Part shown: in pieces, positions 11,083-24,921 of the stretch
Position numbering within the stretch: position 1 is the first letter of the stretch
Layout of the letters: the number at the start of each line of letters is the position of its first letter
DNA from: Macrobrachium rosenbergii
Taxonomy: Eukaryota > Arthropoda > Malacostraca > Decapoda > Palaemonidae
DNA: 64,000 nt
NCBI RefSeq assembly: GCF_040412425.1
Contig: NC_089743.1
Span: 89,462,471-89,526,470 of the forward strand
Direction of reading: 5' to 3'
Program-made: the position numbers and the translations under genes
The notes under the pieces: model-generated
Databases searched by the model: none
The model's input: only the letters and a program-made list of their open reading frames with translations
Told to the model about the DNA's origin: nothing

Positions 11083-11764
11083 TTATTGTTAACGTAGATC
11101 TCCGAGTATCTACTGTTTAAAATTCGTTGGTGTATATATCATGTTAAAGCGAAAATTTGATATATTCATCCTCATTTTTTGTTACATTCATTGTTTTTGT
11201 CGTCAATGGCATTTTCATCATAGTAATTTCTTATAAGCAGTGTTGGAACATAAGTTTAAATCGTTGTAGTTAGAAATAATCTTGAATGGTTTCAACTGAA
11301 GAGCTTCTTCGATGACAGCATCAGATATTTGTCCTAATTTATTTGATTATGGGTGTATTGGTACATCAGTTAGGTATCAAGCATGTGATTTAATTTAAAA
11401 ATAGCTTTAGTTTTTTTTTCATTTTGGCATTTGTGTTATTGGAATTTTTATCCTGAGTGTTAAATATGCGGTGCTGTTTTATGTTAGTTTTATTTTTTTC
11501 AGTATTTGCTTTATTAATGTTATTTTTTCGGTATTAACATTATTGTCATTATTTAATCTGAGTTGTTAAATAGTCGGTATTATTGTATGTTAGTTTAATT
11601 TTATGTTAGCACTTGTATTATTTTCATTATTATATATTAGGTTCACTTCAATCTCATTTTCGTATTTATAGTATACTAAAAATGGGAAAAATTTTGTTTA
11701 AAAGAAATACATTCTTTTCAACTCTTCATTAGAGACAGGAAAGAACTTCAAAGGAACGCCTTTG
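11083..11764. other. AT-rich non-coding DNA
   Basis: T-rich sequence with a degenerate internal repetition of atgttagttttatttt around 11480-11640. No gene seen. Confidence 0.45.
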
Positions 11765-12157
11765 ACATATTCTTGCAGGGAAAGCAATCAGGGCGATTAT
11801 CTCAGGCATTTAACTACTGCTGGTCCATATTATGACAGGCTAATGCCCTAAATATTCTTCATTTTCTGCGGTACCATCGCGGCACAAAAATTAACTCTTT
11901 TCTTTTATTTAGGAAACGAGAACAAAACTCGAGTTGGATGTCCCGCGCATTACTCTGTTGAGACTGTTTTGTATGTTTTTATTTTTATTTGTTACAGTAA
12001 TTCACATATTCTTCTGAACAGGAATAACTCACGTGGCAATTATCTCAGGCATTTAACTCTCTCTCTAATCCATATTATCATCATCATCTATATGTAACAA
12101 AAGTCTTAAGAAACACAATTTTGTGCTGTTGATTTGCATTTTGTCAAGGTCGAACGT

Positions 12158-12212
<55 letters not shown>

Positions 12213-12271
12213 ATTTGTTACAGTAATTCATAGTGCTGTGTCTTCTGAACAGAAATAACTTGTTGACGCAA

Positions 12272-12343
<72 letters not shown>

Positions 12344-12414
12344 TTATTTAACAAAAGTTATAAGAAACCCAATCTTAAGCTGTCAATTTGCATTTTCTCA
12401 AGGTCGAACATAAA

Positions 12415-12449
<35 letters not shown>

Positions 12450-12522
12450 TCATCATCATATGCAATAAAGTCTTAAGAAACACAATTTTATGCTGTTGAT
12501 TTGCATTTTGTCAAGGTCGAAC

Positions 12523-12579
<57 letters not shown>

Positions 12580-12634
12580 GTTACAGTAATTCATAGTGCT
12601 GTGTCTTCTGAACAGAAATAACTTACGTGCGCAA

Positions 12635-12700
<66 letters not shown>

Positions 12701-12773
12701 ATCATCATATGTAACAAAAGTCTTAAGAAACACAATTTTGTGCTGTTAATTTGCATTTTGTCAAGGTCGAACG

Positions 12774-12841
<68 letters not shown>
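11765..12841. repeat. Second (CT)n/spacer array, three long composite units
   Basis: (CT)n tracts lie at 12161-12210, 12275-12340, 12415-12450, 12524-12574, 12638-12698 and 12777-12841. Two spacer types alternate. Type 1 carries tttgttacagtaattcata and cttctgaacagaaataact; type 2 carries catatgtaacaaaagtctta, cacaatttt and catttt gtcaaggtcgaacg. Together they form a higher-order unit of roughly 200-300 bp present about three times. Type 2 is the same family as the 4.8-5.2 kb spacer. At 11765-11830 there is a divergent copy of the region 12005-12080 with no (CT)n tract in it. Confidence 0.92.
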
Positions 12842-12845
<4 letters not shown>

Positions 12846-13099
12846 CTGATTTAGTACTGGACTGAATCCAAAAGCATTTTAATGTCTTATTTTTGTTGGG
12901 GGTATTACTTTTTTTTTTTTTAATCTCCAGTTTTTAGTCATTGTTGTTTGTTGCGTCTCTTTAATCATTGTCATAATTACTATAAGTATCATTAATATCC
13001 AGGTAATTTTTAGCGTGCCTCTTTCTTTGAGTATAGTTTAATTAAATTTTCCATCCTCTCGCCATTTATAAGACTCCAAAGTTTAGAAACCAATAGACT

Positions 13100-13169
13100 G
13101 TCACTCGAAAGTCCTGGGTTCGATCCCGATTTGAGGTGTAAATTTATTATTATTATTATTATATTATTA

Positions 13170-13222
<53 letters not shown>
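13100..13222 (+). repeat. tRNA-like fragment with (TTA)n tail (possible SINE remnant)
   Basis: The sequence cctgggttcgatcccgat (13112-13129) contains a good RNA polymerase III B box (GGTTCGATCCC). It is followed within about 15 bases by a (TTA)n tract with one interruption to 13222, the layout of a tRNA-derived SINE tail. No convincing A box is visible 30-50 bp upstream, so this is at most a truncated or decayed copy. Confidence 0.4.
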
Positions 13223-13223
<1 letters not shown>

Positions 13224-13414
13224 TAAAATGAGGAATTATTCGTCATATTATTCATCATTAATTTTAGGTTTACGCTTTTTTTATAATAGTCAGAGTAACA
13301 GTGAAGATGAGTGCATTTTGAAACTTGAAACAATTCTTTTATGTTTTTTGGTAATCCATAAGTTTTAGTTATTTTCCCTCTTTTTTTCTTAGATTTAATA
13401 TATTTGTTACCTTG

Positions 13415-13735
13415 AAACGCATTTCAGTATTTACAATTCTTTTACTTTGAAACGGATTTAAAAATCTACGATTTCTTTTACTCTGAAACAGTACTATGCC
13501 ACAGACTTAAATATCTACGATTTCTGTTACTTTAAAACGGATTTAAATATCTATCATTTCTCTTACTATGAAACAGACTTATAGATACCTACGATTTCTG
13601 TTACTTTAAAACGGATTTAAATATCTATCATTTCTCTTACTGTGAAACAGATTTAGATACCTACGATTTCTGTTACTTTGAAACGGATTTAAACATTCGT
13701 GATATCTTTTACTTTGAAAAGAGTTTAACATATAC
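13415..13735. repeat. 36-37-bp minisatellite with a 74-bp higher-order period
   Basis: About eight degenerate units of the form gatttctgttactttgaaac plus ggatttaaatatctac. In the middle, units alternate between tacgatttctgttactttaa and tatcatttctcttactatga, giving a dimeric period of about 74 bp. Outer units are more diverged. Confidence 0.88.
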
Positions 13736-15265
13736 AATTCCTCCGACTCTTAAAAGCAGATCTGTAGCTTTATTTCAGTCAAGATCTGCTCCATCTTTGT
13801 ATTTCACAGACGCATTGGGCACAGGAGACTGCCTCGAAAGGTACAGATCACTCTGGAAGTTTCACTCAGATTACCCCAGTCATTGCCATCATTTTATCTT
13901 GGCATCGTGGGAAGAGAACTGAATCAGTCTTCTTTGGCGTTTTTCACGAGTACACTCGTCATGTGAGGAGGCTCTATGACTGCGAGAAAAGCAGCAAGGC
14001 AGCGTGGAGACGGAGAAAAGGCTATAAAAAAGAAGCGATGGCATCGGTGTCGGAGACAGAAGGTAGCGAGCGAGTGAGCGAGAGCTGGCTGGCTGGCTGG
14101 CTGGCTGACTGGTAAGAGTTGGCAAGGGGTTGGATCTCGTAGACAGGCAGCTCGTAAGGTACCCCAGTTGAGGTTTGGTTGTTGCTGGCGGAGGAGGTTC
14201 AGGGTTGGAGGAGAGTGTGCGCGCACCTTCGAACATCATCTGCACGCTTTTGCTCTCACGCTCGTTTCTCCCGTCTCCTTCGAACTTTTTCTCGATTCGC
14301 GACTTTACCAAAACGAGTGCTGTTGATTTTGCGTTGACCCTAAGTAAAGGTTGTCATGTGTAACTTCGTCCTGTTTAGCTTTGTATGATTTATAATAGTA
14401 GTATGTGTTTGTACTGAACTGTTTTGTGACATAAAACCTGTGGAATGGACTGAAAAACTCTGGTAAACGTTCGGGAAGAAGAGTGTTTATTATCAGAATC
14501 CTGAGATTGCTTAGTGGTTTGGTTCCTCAGTGGACTGAAATTTGTAGATGTAGTTTGCTTTTCTGTTGCCTGTGCACGCACGCGCGCACGAACCCGTACC
14601 TCTGTGTGCACAAAATGTGTTGAAAAGTTCACTGTGACGGAATGGCGCCCGTACAGAAAATGCATTCATTTACTGAAACGGAGAGTGAAAGTTGGCCTGA
14701 ACTGAACTTTCGGTTTCCCACTGAATGGTTCTACTGAATTCCTCGCCATGCGGATTTCCGTGAACTCTAGACGTGGTTTTTCTCGATAGTGAACGATAAT
14801 GGGATGTTAATTACATCCAGATCCGTCTTCGGCTTAAAGGACGGCGATTAATCCCGCATTGGATAAAAGGACAGCGATTTAATGGATATACCTTGTTAAT
14901 TCTCGAAGCAGGCGCTGATTTATAATGAGCCAACAGTGTAAAATAAACCATTGAAAATCGAAAACAAGCGTGAAACCCGTCACTCAGAAAAAAAGATAAA
15001 GTTCAGCAATTAACCCGAAGGTGAAGTTGAGACTTCAGACTGATGTACATAGGCTGTATTGGATGGGCAACGTGTATGATGTGGGGTTATTGTTGGTGTT
15101 ATGGGGAGGCGATGATTGGAGGAGGAGGTGGTGGAGGAGGAGGAGGAGGAATGGAGGAGAAGACGTGTGGATCCCAGCCAAGGGAGGGGGAGGTCTCCCA
15201 TTGGTGTTGGTCTCCCAAATGGGCCACAGCACCTTATTCAGTACCTCTCGGAAACAGCTCTTACC

Positions 15266-15333
<68 letters not shown>

Positions 15334-16171
15334 GCCCTTACCACGTACCCACGAGGGCTTCGGAACTCCTTTAACCTCTTATTCCGGGTTCAGCGAATAA
15401 TGCTCCTGTTAGTTTTTAATGCCTCTCAGCCCAGTTCACTGATCTAGACCGTCAAGACCCATTGCTTACCGAAGGTATTTTCAAACGTCATGCTGGTATC
15501 CTCCAATTCCTCCTCTCCCTCCGCGACTCGACGTCTCTCTCCTTACAAAGGCATGCTCTGCATTCTCACGAAGGGCCCAATGCAGCCTTTTGAAGGGCGT
15601 CATTTGGTTTCTGTGAGGTTACGGGGAACACGTGGACAAACCAGTTCCCCGAGATGGAATTCGGATTTGAAAAGAGATGTGTTTCGGGACAACGGGGGGA
15701 GGTTTGATAATCACGAAATCACTAGAACTGAAAATGAAAGTTAGGCGGATGGTTCAGTGTTCTCGTAGATATACTTATTGAAAGATATTTATTTCATTGT
15801 TGATTTTTCTTCTTTTTTTTTTTTTAAAGAACTGTGCACAATAAAATAATAAGTGTTTTTCTTTTCCTTTTTAGGGATTGTGATTTTTGTAACTTACAAT
15901 GAAGCTTTAGGACCAGCAGAACAAGTCGAACTTAATTGCGTGAGTGATATCAAATCGATAGTAGCAGTGCAAACCATGTCAGTCATGAATGCATAAAGGA
16001 AGTATATTTCAATGGCTAATCAACATATCAGTCGTATTATAGAAAATAGAGTATTAACGGAGTTGTCGTAAGGTAAAGCAACCGCTCCAGGGGGGCTAAA
16101 TTTGGTGAAATTGGTTAGTGTGTGCAAGTGGCAATTTATTTGCATTGAGTGTTATTTATTTTGTGGAATAG
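13736..16171 (+). other. GC-richer region upstream of the exon candidate
   Basis: This is the least AT-rich part of the first 20 kb. It contains a short (GGCT)n run at 14088-14105, a CpG-containing block at 14040-14340, a GGA-rich stretch at 15110-15155, and a perfect (CT)n tract at 15268-15331. Overlapping frames on both strands (for example 13889-14311 on the minus strand) are Pro/Ser/Gln-rich and compositionally driven. The region could hold a promoter or untranslated first exon for the downstream exon, but nothing in it proves that. Confidence 0.4.
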
Positions 16172-16869
16172 CAAAAGGAGATCAGGTCTCTCTGACGAGG
16201 ACGTCGTTGATGTTCCCTTACCGCAACGGGAGGGGCGGGGGCGGCGGCGGCGGTGGTGGAGGGGGTAGCATTGGAACTGAGAATGGGAATTCGTCCCGCG
16301 TCAGCGGGATCGGTGTTGGTTCCAACCAGAAGGGTTATGGCACCAGGGATATGGATGTGGATCGCAGGAAAGGCTGGTCGCGAGACCCCAATGGCGCCTG
16401 GGTCAGGGACGGTAACGTTGGCGGAGGGTCAACCAGCAATTTGGCCAACGCCAACATAAGCAATAACTTGAGCAACAGCTTGCGGAACCGCCGACTGACC
16501 CACAACAACAGCAGCAGTATTCCGAATCTGAACAGCAGCAGCAATGGCTTTAGCAACTTGCCTTACGTCGGGTCGTCCCAGCGAGGGTCTTCGGCCAGTC
16601 CACGGGCGCCCCACAGCAAGGGCTTCTGGGTCCAAGAACCCGACGACTTCCACTCTCGCTGGGTCCCGACGGTCACGCCCGAGCCCGATCCCAGCGGAAC
16701 GCCTCTGACTTGGCCTCCTACGGGAGGCGGGAGTAATAGCAGTGGCGGCATGGGCGCCGGCCAGGGGCGAGAAGGTGGTTTCCGAGGGACTTGCGTCTCT
16801 CAGCCATCCTCGCCCCACAAGGCGTCGATAACTCCCCCTCCCCTAGGGAGCGCCTCGACTCTTCCTAAG
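16172..16869 (+). CDS. Exon candidate of an unidentified Gly/Ser/Asn-rich protein
   Basis: A frame of about 230 codons runs without a stop, with strong non-repeat composition. A poly-Gly run (about 16235-16265) is followed by alternating Ser/Asn-rich low complexity and four conserved-looking tryptophan motifs: KGWSRDPNGAWVRDG, HSKGFWVQEPDDFHSRW and, beyond the proposed donor, SHATWVS. A usable acceptor (ttttgtggaatag) precedes 16172, and AAG|gtatat at 16869/16870 is a reasonable donor in phase 0; the frame stays open to 16953 if it is not spliced. The upstream ATG at 16102 lies in T-rich, probably intronic sequence. The protein would be largely disordered. I do not recognise the family. Confidence 0.55.
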
Positions 16870-18347
16870 GTATATAAGAGCCACGCCACCTGGGTCAGTA
16901 CTGCACCTTCAATAGTGTGTGGTCACGGTGTACTCTGTGTGTGTGGGCTTTAGTCACTCTTTGTTGAAGCCTTTTTCGTGAGGTCCTCAGTCGCCCAAAA
17001 CCACACTTCTCCTTCTCGTTGATTCTGATGAGGGTTATGACATTTTATCGTTTTCGTTTTGTTAAGTAGTTTAGAGACACAGCTCCCTGTCAGTTGTAAA
17101 ACCATCTGTGTTGTTGGGTTATGTTCCAGTGATGATGAGGTCCTTTCATACTCTTTCAGACCGACTTTCATTTTAATAAAATTCTATTGTGGGGATGGTG
17201 AAGAATTCATAACATAACTATTCAGGTATTTTTCTTCCGGAACTCATAAGTACGAGTTTATCATCATAATTAATTTCCGTTAAGTAAAACAGCAATGACA
17301 TGGCATCACTTTAAACGAACACCGATTGAAAAAGATCTTTTATCTACCTCTTAATGTTTTCCTTTTTTTCCAGTTCACTCGAGTTTCTCACTTTTACCTT
17401 TTGATGTTCTCACGGTATAAAGTAATAAATAGTTAAACCTTTATAATGTTAGAAAAATACATTTATTTTTATTGTGATTTTTCATATAAGATATTTCAGT
17501 AGAAGTAAATTAAAAGTTTCCTTAGTAGCATAAACACAAATATTAATGTCAGTTTCAAAGCCAGCGTTTTATTTTCCTGTCATTTCTCACAAGCGAACTG
17601 TGCTTTTGCTGTTAGGATGCAAGTGTGAATTGGGCAACTGATGACCTCCGCGTACCCTTTTAGTTTGCACCATCCATACCCATGTAAAATTATGAAGACT
17701 TCTATTCATTTTCACTTCATGATTTATTTTCAGTCCTTAAAATGTCTTCTGTAATTATTTTTAAAAAAAAAAAAAAGTATTTTTTCTCCATATTTTTAAA
17801 GATATTTTTTCAAAAGTATAAAATGGGCATGGATCTTGTTTTTATAATGCCGTTTTTTAAGAGAATTTTTGTATGCTGTATATACATTTAGCTTCTATGT
17901 TTTTGATGTTTAATGTTACGAATATAGCCTTCGCTTTTTAGACATTATAGCTCCTCTCGTGGACCTTTTTAGTATTTCCTTATATATCTTCTAGATTCAG
18001 CGCTTAAGTATGATTTGTGCAGTTGTTGAATGCGTATAAATGGTGTTCATTGCACACGCATACCCTAGCAAGTACATACATGCCACGAATACTTACCCCG
18101 CATACCATCGTTCATGCTTATGCTTGTTCCTTTGTGGATTTGATCTACTTGTGACAAAGCAAAGTTAGTTTGTTTATATATGTGGAAAATTTCATGTAGC
18201 GTCCAGCCGCTTTTTGGCTCTCATTGTTTGTGTTTTTAGAATTTGGAACTGATAACTATTTTTCGATATTAGGATAGTTTCATTGCATGGTGGACCGACA
18301 GAAACTTATACTCACATGTTTGTGTTGAGTTGGCATATAGCCATATA

Positions 18348-18349
<2 letters not shown>
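16870..18349. other. Probable intron, nothing recognised
   Basis: The composition drops back to AT-rich after the exon candidate, with homopolymer A at 17761-17776. No further exon with convincing splice sites was found. Confidence 0.4.

Positions 18350-18435
<86 letters not shown>
18350..18435. repeat. (TA)n microsatellite
   Basis: About 86 bp of perfect TA repeats. Confidence 0.98.
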
Positions 18436-18437
<2 letters not shown>

Positions 18438-20152
18438 TGGGATTTTGAATTGCTTTGTCGTGTTCTTCAAACATGCCGTTTATGGGAACAACAAGGGATT
18501 AATAAAACAAAATGATTGGGGCATACAATCCAAGGTTTCTTTAAAATAAAACTCGTCGAGTTTCTCTCCACAGGTTTGTAAGTACATTTCTTCCTTGTTC
18601 CTCAGTCGAGAACTGCTAGTTAGCAGGCTAGTGGTTCGAATGTGTCAGTGTATGCCTGAGTGTACTAAATTTGTGGGAATTTTTTCCCGGAAGTATAATT
18701 GTCAGCAAAAGATGGGTCACTCGACCATCCTCTACTACATAAAAGTAACATATATTACGGAAAAGGATGCAAGAATCAAGTGTACCGATTGGAAAACCAA
18801 TGTATTCGCTTTTTGTTTTTCGTTTAGTTTTTGCAGTTGCTTTCCCATTCACTCACGTTTTACTGCACAACATTGGCTGTTATTTTTAGGGAGTCTGGTA
18901 AGCTGATGTTGTTTTGTGAAACTTCCAGTGATGGGTCGGTCCTTGTAAGGACAACGGGCTGAGTCGAGAAAGTATTATTTTTATTTCGTCTCTATTTTGA
19001 ATAGTTAGAAATCAAGGCAAGGCCTTCGACCTTAATTCCTATGTGCCGCAGAGTTTAAGTGTTCTCACATGCTGCAAATACCATTGACTTTTGACTTATT
19101 CATTTAAATATTTGACGTTGGAATATCATTGGGCGAATGATGGTCTCTCACATTTAATAAACCTTTTAGTGTTTTAAATGACAGATTATTGATTTGCGCA
19201 TCATTTGATTATATTAGAATTAACTGTGGGCATTTTTCAAGAGATCTAATGGATTCAGGCTTCATGTGATGAGGACTTTTAAAAGAAAACAAAAAAAAAT
19301 CGATTATTTTTTTGTTTCAAAAATCATGGTTTTGTATAATTTTACTAATCAATGATTTGTTGTAAATTTCTGCCTTAAATTCTTTTTTCTTCATTTATTT
19401 GAGGCGATGTTCGTCTGACACCTTGGAATTACTCTCGATGACTCTTTTTTTTTCCACAGAGAATTTTTTCTCCATTGAAGTTTCGTGTAGAAATTCAGCT
19501 TGTTTTCATGAACCAGTGTTATTCGCGAAAATCACTCAGTTTGTATCATCCATTAATTCCTCATCATGTAAAGTTTTTTTTGCTTGCCTCCCGTATATTT
19601 TATGTAATCTGTGAATTAAAAATAATTTAATTCAGAGGCAAATAGCAGCACAAAGTTTGCTTGCGGAGTACGGATGTTCGTATAGGTACAATTAAGTTGC
19701 CAAAAATCGACCAAAGTAATAAAATGTTCTGAAAAGATTCTCAGAAAATTAAAGTCTTCGTAACCTCTCTTCTTAGCAGCAGGGAGCAGGTAAAAGTCCT
19801 TATACATAATTTACTTTGGAGAGTATAGACTTGGCAGATGTCGTTTAACCCCCTCGGCAATTATATCTGTCGTCGCCGAACTTCACGATCTTGTGAAATA
19901 ATCTCTCTCTCTCTCTCTCTCTCTGAACATCCTGTTGTATGAACTAAGATGCGAGGCCACCAGTCATCTCAGCAGCGACCACATTATAGAGCGCGAGTTA
20001 GACTAGATTTGGCACATTATATGCATTTCTGAAGTCAGGCCTGACATCATCACTTTCAATAATTATTACAGATATAATGTCCCGATTCACGTAGGGTAGG
20101 GTCTCAGCTTGAAGCATTCCCACACCTATGGAGTGGTGGAATAATTCTACAG

Positions 20153-20156
<4 letters not shown>
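18436..20156. other. AT-rich non-coding DNA
   Basis: No gene or element recognised. A short (CT)n tract is at 19902-19924. Confidence 0.5.

Positions 20157-20227
<71 letters not shown>
20157..20227. repeat. (CT)n microsatellite
   Basis: About 71 bp of uninterrupted CT repeats. Confidence 0.98.
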
Positions 20228-20230
<3 letters not shown>

Positions 20231-20619
20231 GAGTTGTGGCAGTTGCACTCTCGGTCTTTTATCGTATGAAATTGTGTACGTCGTTGCAATTCAGCCATTA
20301 GTAATCTTGCAGTACCCACATTTTGGAATAAGTTGGACAGATTCTTAAGATAATTCTAGGTGTGTGCGAAGGTGTAGCTACAACTGACATGAGAAGCAAT
20401 TTGTTTTCTGAAGGTAAAAATGTTCCATTATACTGTTCTGTGACAGGTAGAAAATATATCTTTCATTTGATAGTTAATTTGCTTTTATTGTTTGTCTGAG
20501 TTCTTTGACCCAAACTGTTTCTCTGAAGGAATGACTTTTATTCAGATCCACGGACCTAGAATTTTGAATAAATATAGATTGCTTTCGCATCCCCTTTAAG
20601 GCATGAAGAGGAGAGTCAT

Positions 20620-20885
20620 GGGAAGTATCCCCTGAAATACAATAATCATAAAAAGATTCCCACCTTAAAAATAATTCACCGTAAAAAAGATTCCCACTTG
20701 AAAAAAAAAGTTCACTCTAAAAGTCACGCTGAAGAAATGCTTGCCCTTGAGACTAATCCTCAAAAAAAAGACCCACCCTTATAAAACCACTCTTAACAAT
20801 AAAATTTACCATTAAAAATCTCGATCTCAAAGAGATTCAACCTTTAAAAATTGCCTTTAAAGCTTTACCCTCAAAAGACAAGGCT
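20620..20885. repeat. Degenerate A-rich short-period repeat
   Basis: A loose repetition of aaaaagattcccaccttaaa, with variants such as aaaaaagttcactctaaaag and aaaaattgcctttaaag, recurs about every 18-22 bp. It looks like an old, strongly diverged minisatellite. Confidence 0.55.
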
Positions 20886-21265
20886 CGCCAGCAGAACTAT
20901 CTGCCAGTTCCTGTATCTATAGATGTGAGACTGAAGAAACTTCTTGCTGGAATGTCTTCTAGAGCGTTTAGAAGCATAAAGTTTCAAGTGGGTATTGGAG
21001 GCATCTCTTCATGGAATCGTGACTTGCGCACATGTGATCGTCATGATGATGTACCTCCACGTCGTTAACATGATGTAAAGGTGTGGTTTTGTCCTGCACA
21101 CCTGTTAATAAGATTGAAAGAAGAGTTTTTTTATACAATATTTTGATCGCATGCTTATATGCATATTATTTGTGTATGAATGTATATAAATGCGTGTGAA
21201 TACTTGAGTTCATAGTTTTTTAAGTACCTATATAAATCGGAATTTACGGAGGTCTGTTATTAGTA

Positions 21266-21269
<4 letters not shown>

Positions 21270-21335
<66 letters not shown>
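21270..21335. repeat. (TA)n microsatellite at Helitron-like 5' end
   Basis: Perfect TA repeats ending in atatagatgtttgtatgtgtg. The same junction, TA tract then gatgtatgtacgtgtg, occurs in reverse orientation at 29.18 kb. Confidence 0.95.
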
Positions 21336-22302
<967 letters not shown>

Positions 22303-23640
22303 TTCATTCTGTGTACTGAGATTCCGTATGAAAGTCATAAACCAGTTCAGGAATCAGGTGATTTTAAAAGACTTACTGTACTTTTTTGATAACCAAATAA
22401 ATGTAACACATTGTTTCTACTTTATCAGGAAACTAAACTGAAGTTGTGATGTAAAACTCGTTAAAAAGATGATTGTAGATGAAAATCTTTCACCTTGAAA
22501 GAATCTTGAAGGCGAAACAAAAATCTAAATGAGTGATATCCTGGAAATGCCACCGCACTTATTGCCCATGGCCATTGCGCATGAGCCACGTCATCTTTGG
22601 TTAATCCCCCAGCAGCATTGCTTTCGTATGTTTTCTTCTGGTCTCTTCATGCTTAGCTGTTCAACTTCTTTAACTGCGCCGTCCTCCAATTTTCAGCTAT
22701 CATTTAGGAATAAGTATTTCGGCGAGCTTTAAGTGAGTTACAATAATACTAATGCGTCACGGGAAATGAAGCTGGTGATGGTAGTTACTGCAGTTGAAAA
22801 TTTTGACAGACCAGCATTGACAGACCGTTCCTGTGTATGATTCGTCTTTTAGATTCGTTGTAAATGGCGATGCACGTGAATACCATAATCATATTTTGAA
22901 GCAGCTTGAAAAGTGTGTTATGACAAGCTCATATAATATCGCTCGTCAACGCAAAATTGAATTCAAGGCTAGCCTTGATCTCGAGGCAGAGCATAGAGGA
23001 GTGGTACGGTTCAGAATGAGAAGGTGTGCTGGTTGAGCGGTTCTGAGAACTGGCCACCTTGAGGAGGGGAGGGTCCTTAAATGCATTCAGACGGGGAACC
23101 AAAGCGCTCTTGACCGCGCTAATTCTTGTTACAAGGGAGGAGCACAATCACTTCATCATTAGCTTTAGGGGGTTTTGTCTTACTTTCTCCTGTTTAATGC
23201 TAGTTCATTGTTTTGCCTATTGGAGGGTACATGTGTTGGTAGGTAAACAGTGCAGTTTTTTTGTATGCCAGATATATGGAATATTGCGCAGAAATCCTGC
23301 ATAATTTAAAGACGATATTCATTCATACATAATTGCAAACATTTGATCGATTTATGCCTAAAGTATTTATATTTTTTAAAAGTTTTGATTAATGTGGCAG
23401 TGATGGTATACCCTCTTTGAACAATTTAACCTTGCTCTTTGTGATTGTCAAAGAAATAACTGATATTTACTTTGATGTCGACCTTTCATTTTTTATATAT
23501 TTTCCCCTTCATGGTCAATGACAGGGTGTCGACTGATTCAGTGGAGTTCAAGAACTCGAGATTAGGTAACATTTGAGTCTTAATAGAGGACGAGGTAGCC
23601 CTCTGCTTTGTTATTAAGTTTTCGGTAATTTTGGCTACAT
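22303..23640. other. Non-coding, nothing recognised
   Basis: Mixed-composition single-copy-looking DNA. The frames at 22529-22732 and 22833-23304 overlap on both strands and match no family I know. Confidence 0.45.
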
Positions 23641-23802
<162 letters not shown>

Positions 23803-24136
23803 GTTGTATTTCACATAGGAACATGAAAAATGGACTGTTCTTGGAGCGTTTATTAAGGAAAGAGAAAAAGTTTACATTGTATGCAGCCAAGAAGGGCCTA
23901 AAATCTTAATCATATGGAATGCCGTTACCAGAAACTAGCAGTTTGAACTAAAAACCTACAGCAGTAAAACAATACAATAAAACAAGAACATTCGGTGAAC
24001 GAATGAAAATTACCAAAATATCAAATGAGGCAATATGCCCAATTGGAACAGCATTACACTGCATATTAACAAACGTATATTATTATGATAGTTAATGGAT
24101 AACATTATCCAATTTGTACTGACGTCTCATGACATG

Positions 24137-24850
24137 TCAAATAAAAGGATCAAATTTATATAAACCAGGCGATGAATTTAAATTTTTTCCTTTGCTGTGA
24201 ACAATACAAGCTGTCTCTATCAAATTTCCTTCAGTAAAACCTGTGCTTTTAAATAAAATCTTTGACCCGAGCCAGTCAGCTGGTAAATTACACACACTTC
24301 TGTGAACACATAAAGCATTACTTGTGTTATTTGTTCTTATATTATATTTATGATTTAAAATGCGTTTTTCGAGTGCTTTCCCAGATTGTCCTGTATGAAA
24401 ACTATATCTCATAAAAGACTCCTTCAGTGTTTTCCTGACTATTACGAATTAAAGTTTTACCAATGGTGCTAGGATGTGAAAAAGTTGCACTAAAGCCAAG
24501 TAACCGTAAGGGGTAGACCATAAGATGGGATGGTATGGGAAAGATATGAAATTCAGTTTTATGTTTTTCTCCTCATATGAGTAAAATGTTTTTCTTGCTA
24601 ATGTTAGACTGTAGTCAATATCCTCTAATTTGAAATTATTTTCAATACCAACTTGATATATAAATTCTAATGCCTCAATGATAAATTCTGGACTGCAGAT
24701 ATTAAGTGCTCTAAGAAACATTGATGTTAATGCAGAGAGTTTTACATCAACTTTGTGGGAGGAGTAAGTGTTAATTACAGGGTTGTTATTAGTGGATTTT
24801 CTATGTGTCTTAAACTTATAGCTAGAACTTACAACTGACCTCACAATTGT
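24137..24850 (-). pseudogene. Penelope-like element remnant: RT C-terminus and GIY-YIG endonuclease
   Basis: Two adjacent minus-strand frames carry the end of a Penelope-like retroelement protein. The upstream piece (24449-24844) has TYSSHKVDVKLSALTSMFLRAL and then ICSPEFI, the typical region after the Penelope reverse transcriptase palm. The downstream piece (24137-24412) has FHTGQSGKALEKRILNHK, NALCVHRSV and a final SPGLYKFDPFI, a GIY-YIG nuclease ending. In the other frame between them RNSQENTEGVFYEI is visible, so a frameshift plus a small deletion removed the Cys-bearing linker and first nuclease strand. The intact protein would copy RNA into DNA at sites nicked by the GIY-YIG domain. 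This copy lacks most of the RT and is dead. Confidence 0.85.
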
Positions 24851-24921
24851 AACATAGAAAACCTTCTAATAGCAATCTTATAATTAACAATTACTCCTCC
24901 CACGAAGTTGATGTAAAACTC
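24737..24921. repeat. 72-bp inverted repeat of Penelope sequence
   Basis: Arm 24737-24808 (gagttttacatcaactttgt...) and arm 24850-24921 are reverse complements at roughly 80-85% identity, separated by about 41 bp. The plus-strand arm encodes NYSSHEVDVKL, matching TYSSHKVDVKL of the minus-strand remnant. It is therefore a second, inverted, heavily truncated Penelope copy, and the RTE element starts immediately to its right. Confidence 0.85.

Noticed and set aside
13100..13222. A functional tRNA gene at the B-box sequence
   Set aside because: No A box, no acceptor or anticodon stems; at best a SINE remnant.
13889..14311. 140-codon minus-strand frame rich in Pro, Ser and Gln
   Set aside because: It overlaps other frames on both strands, follows local GC-rich composition and a GGCT repeat, and has no recognised domain or splice context.
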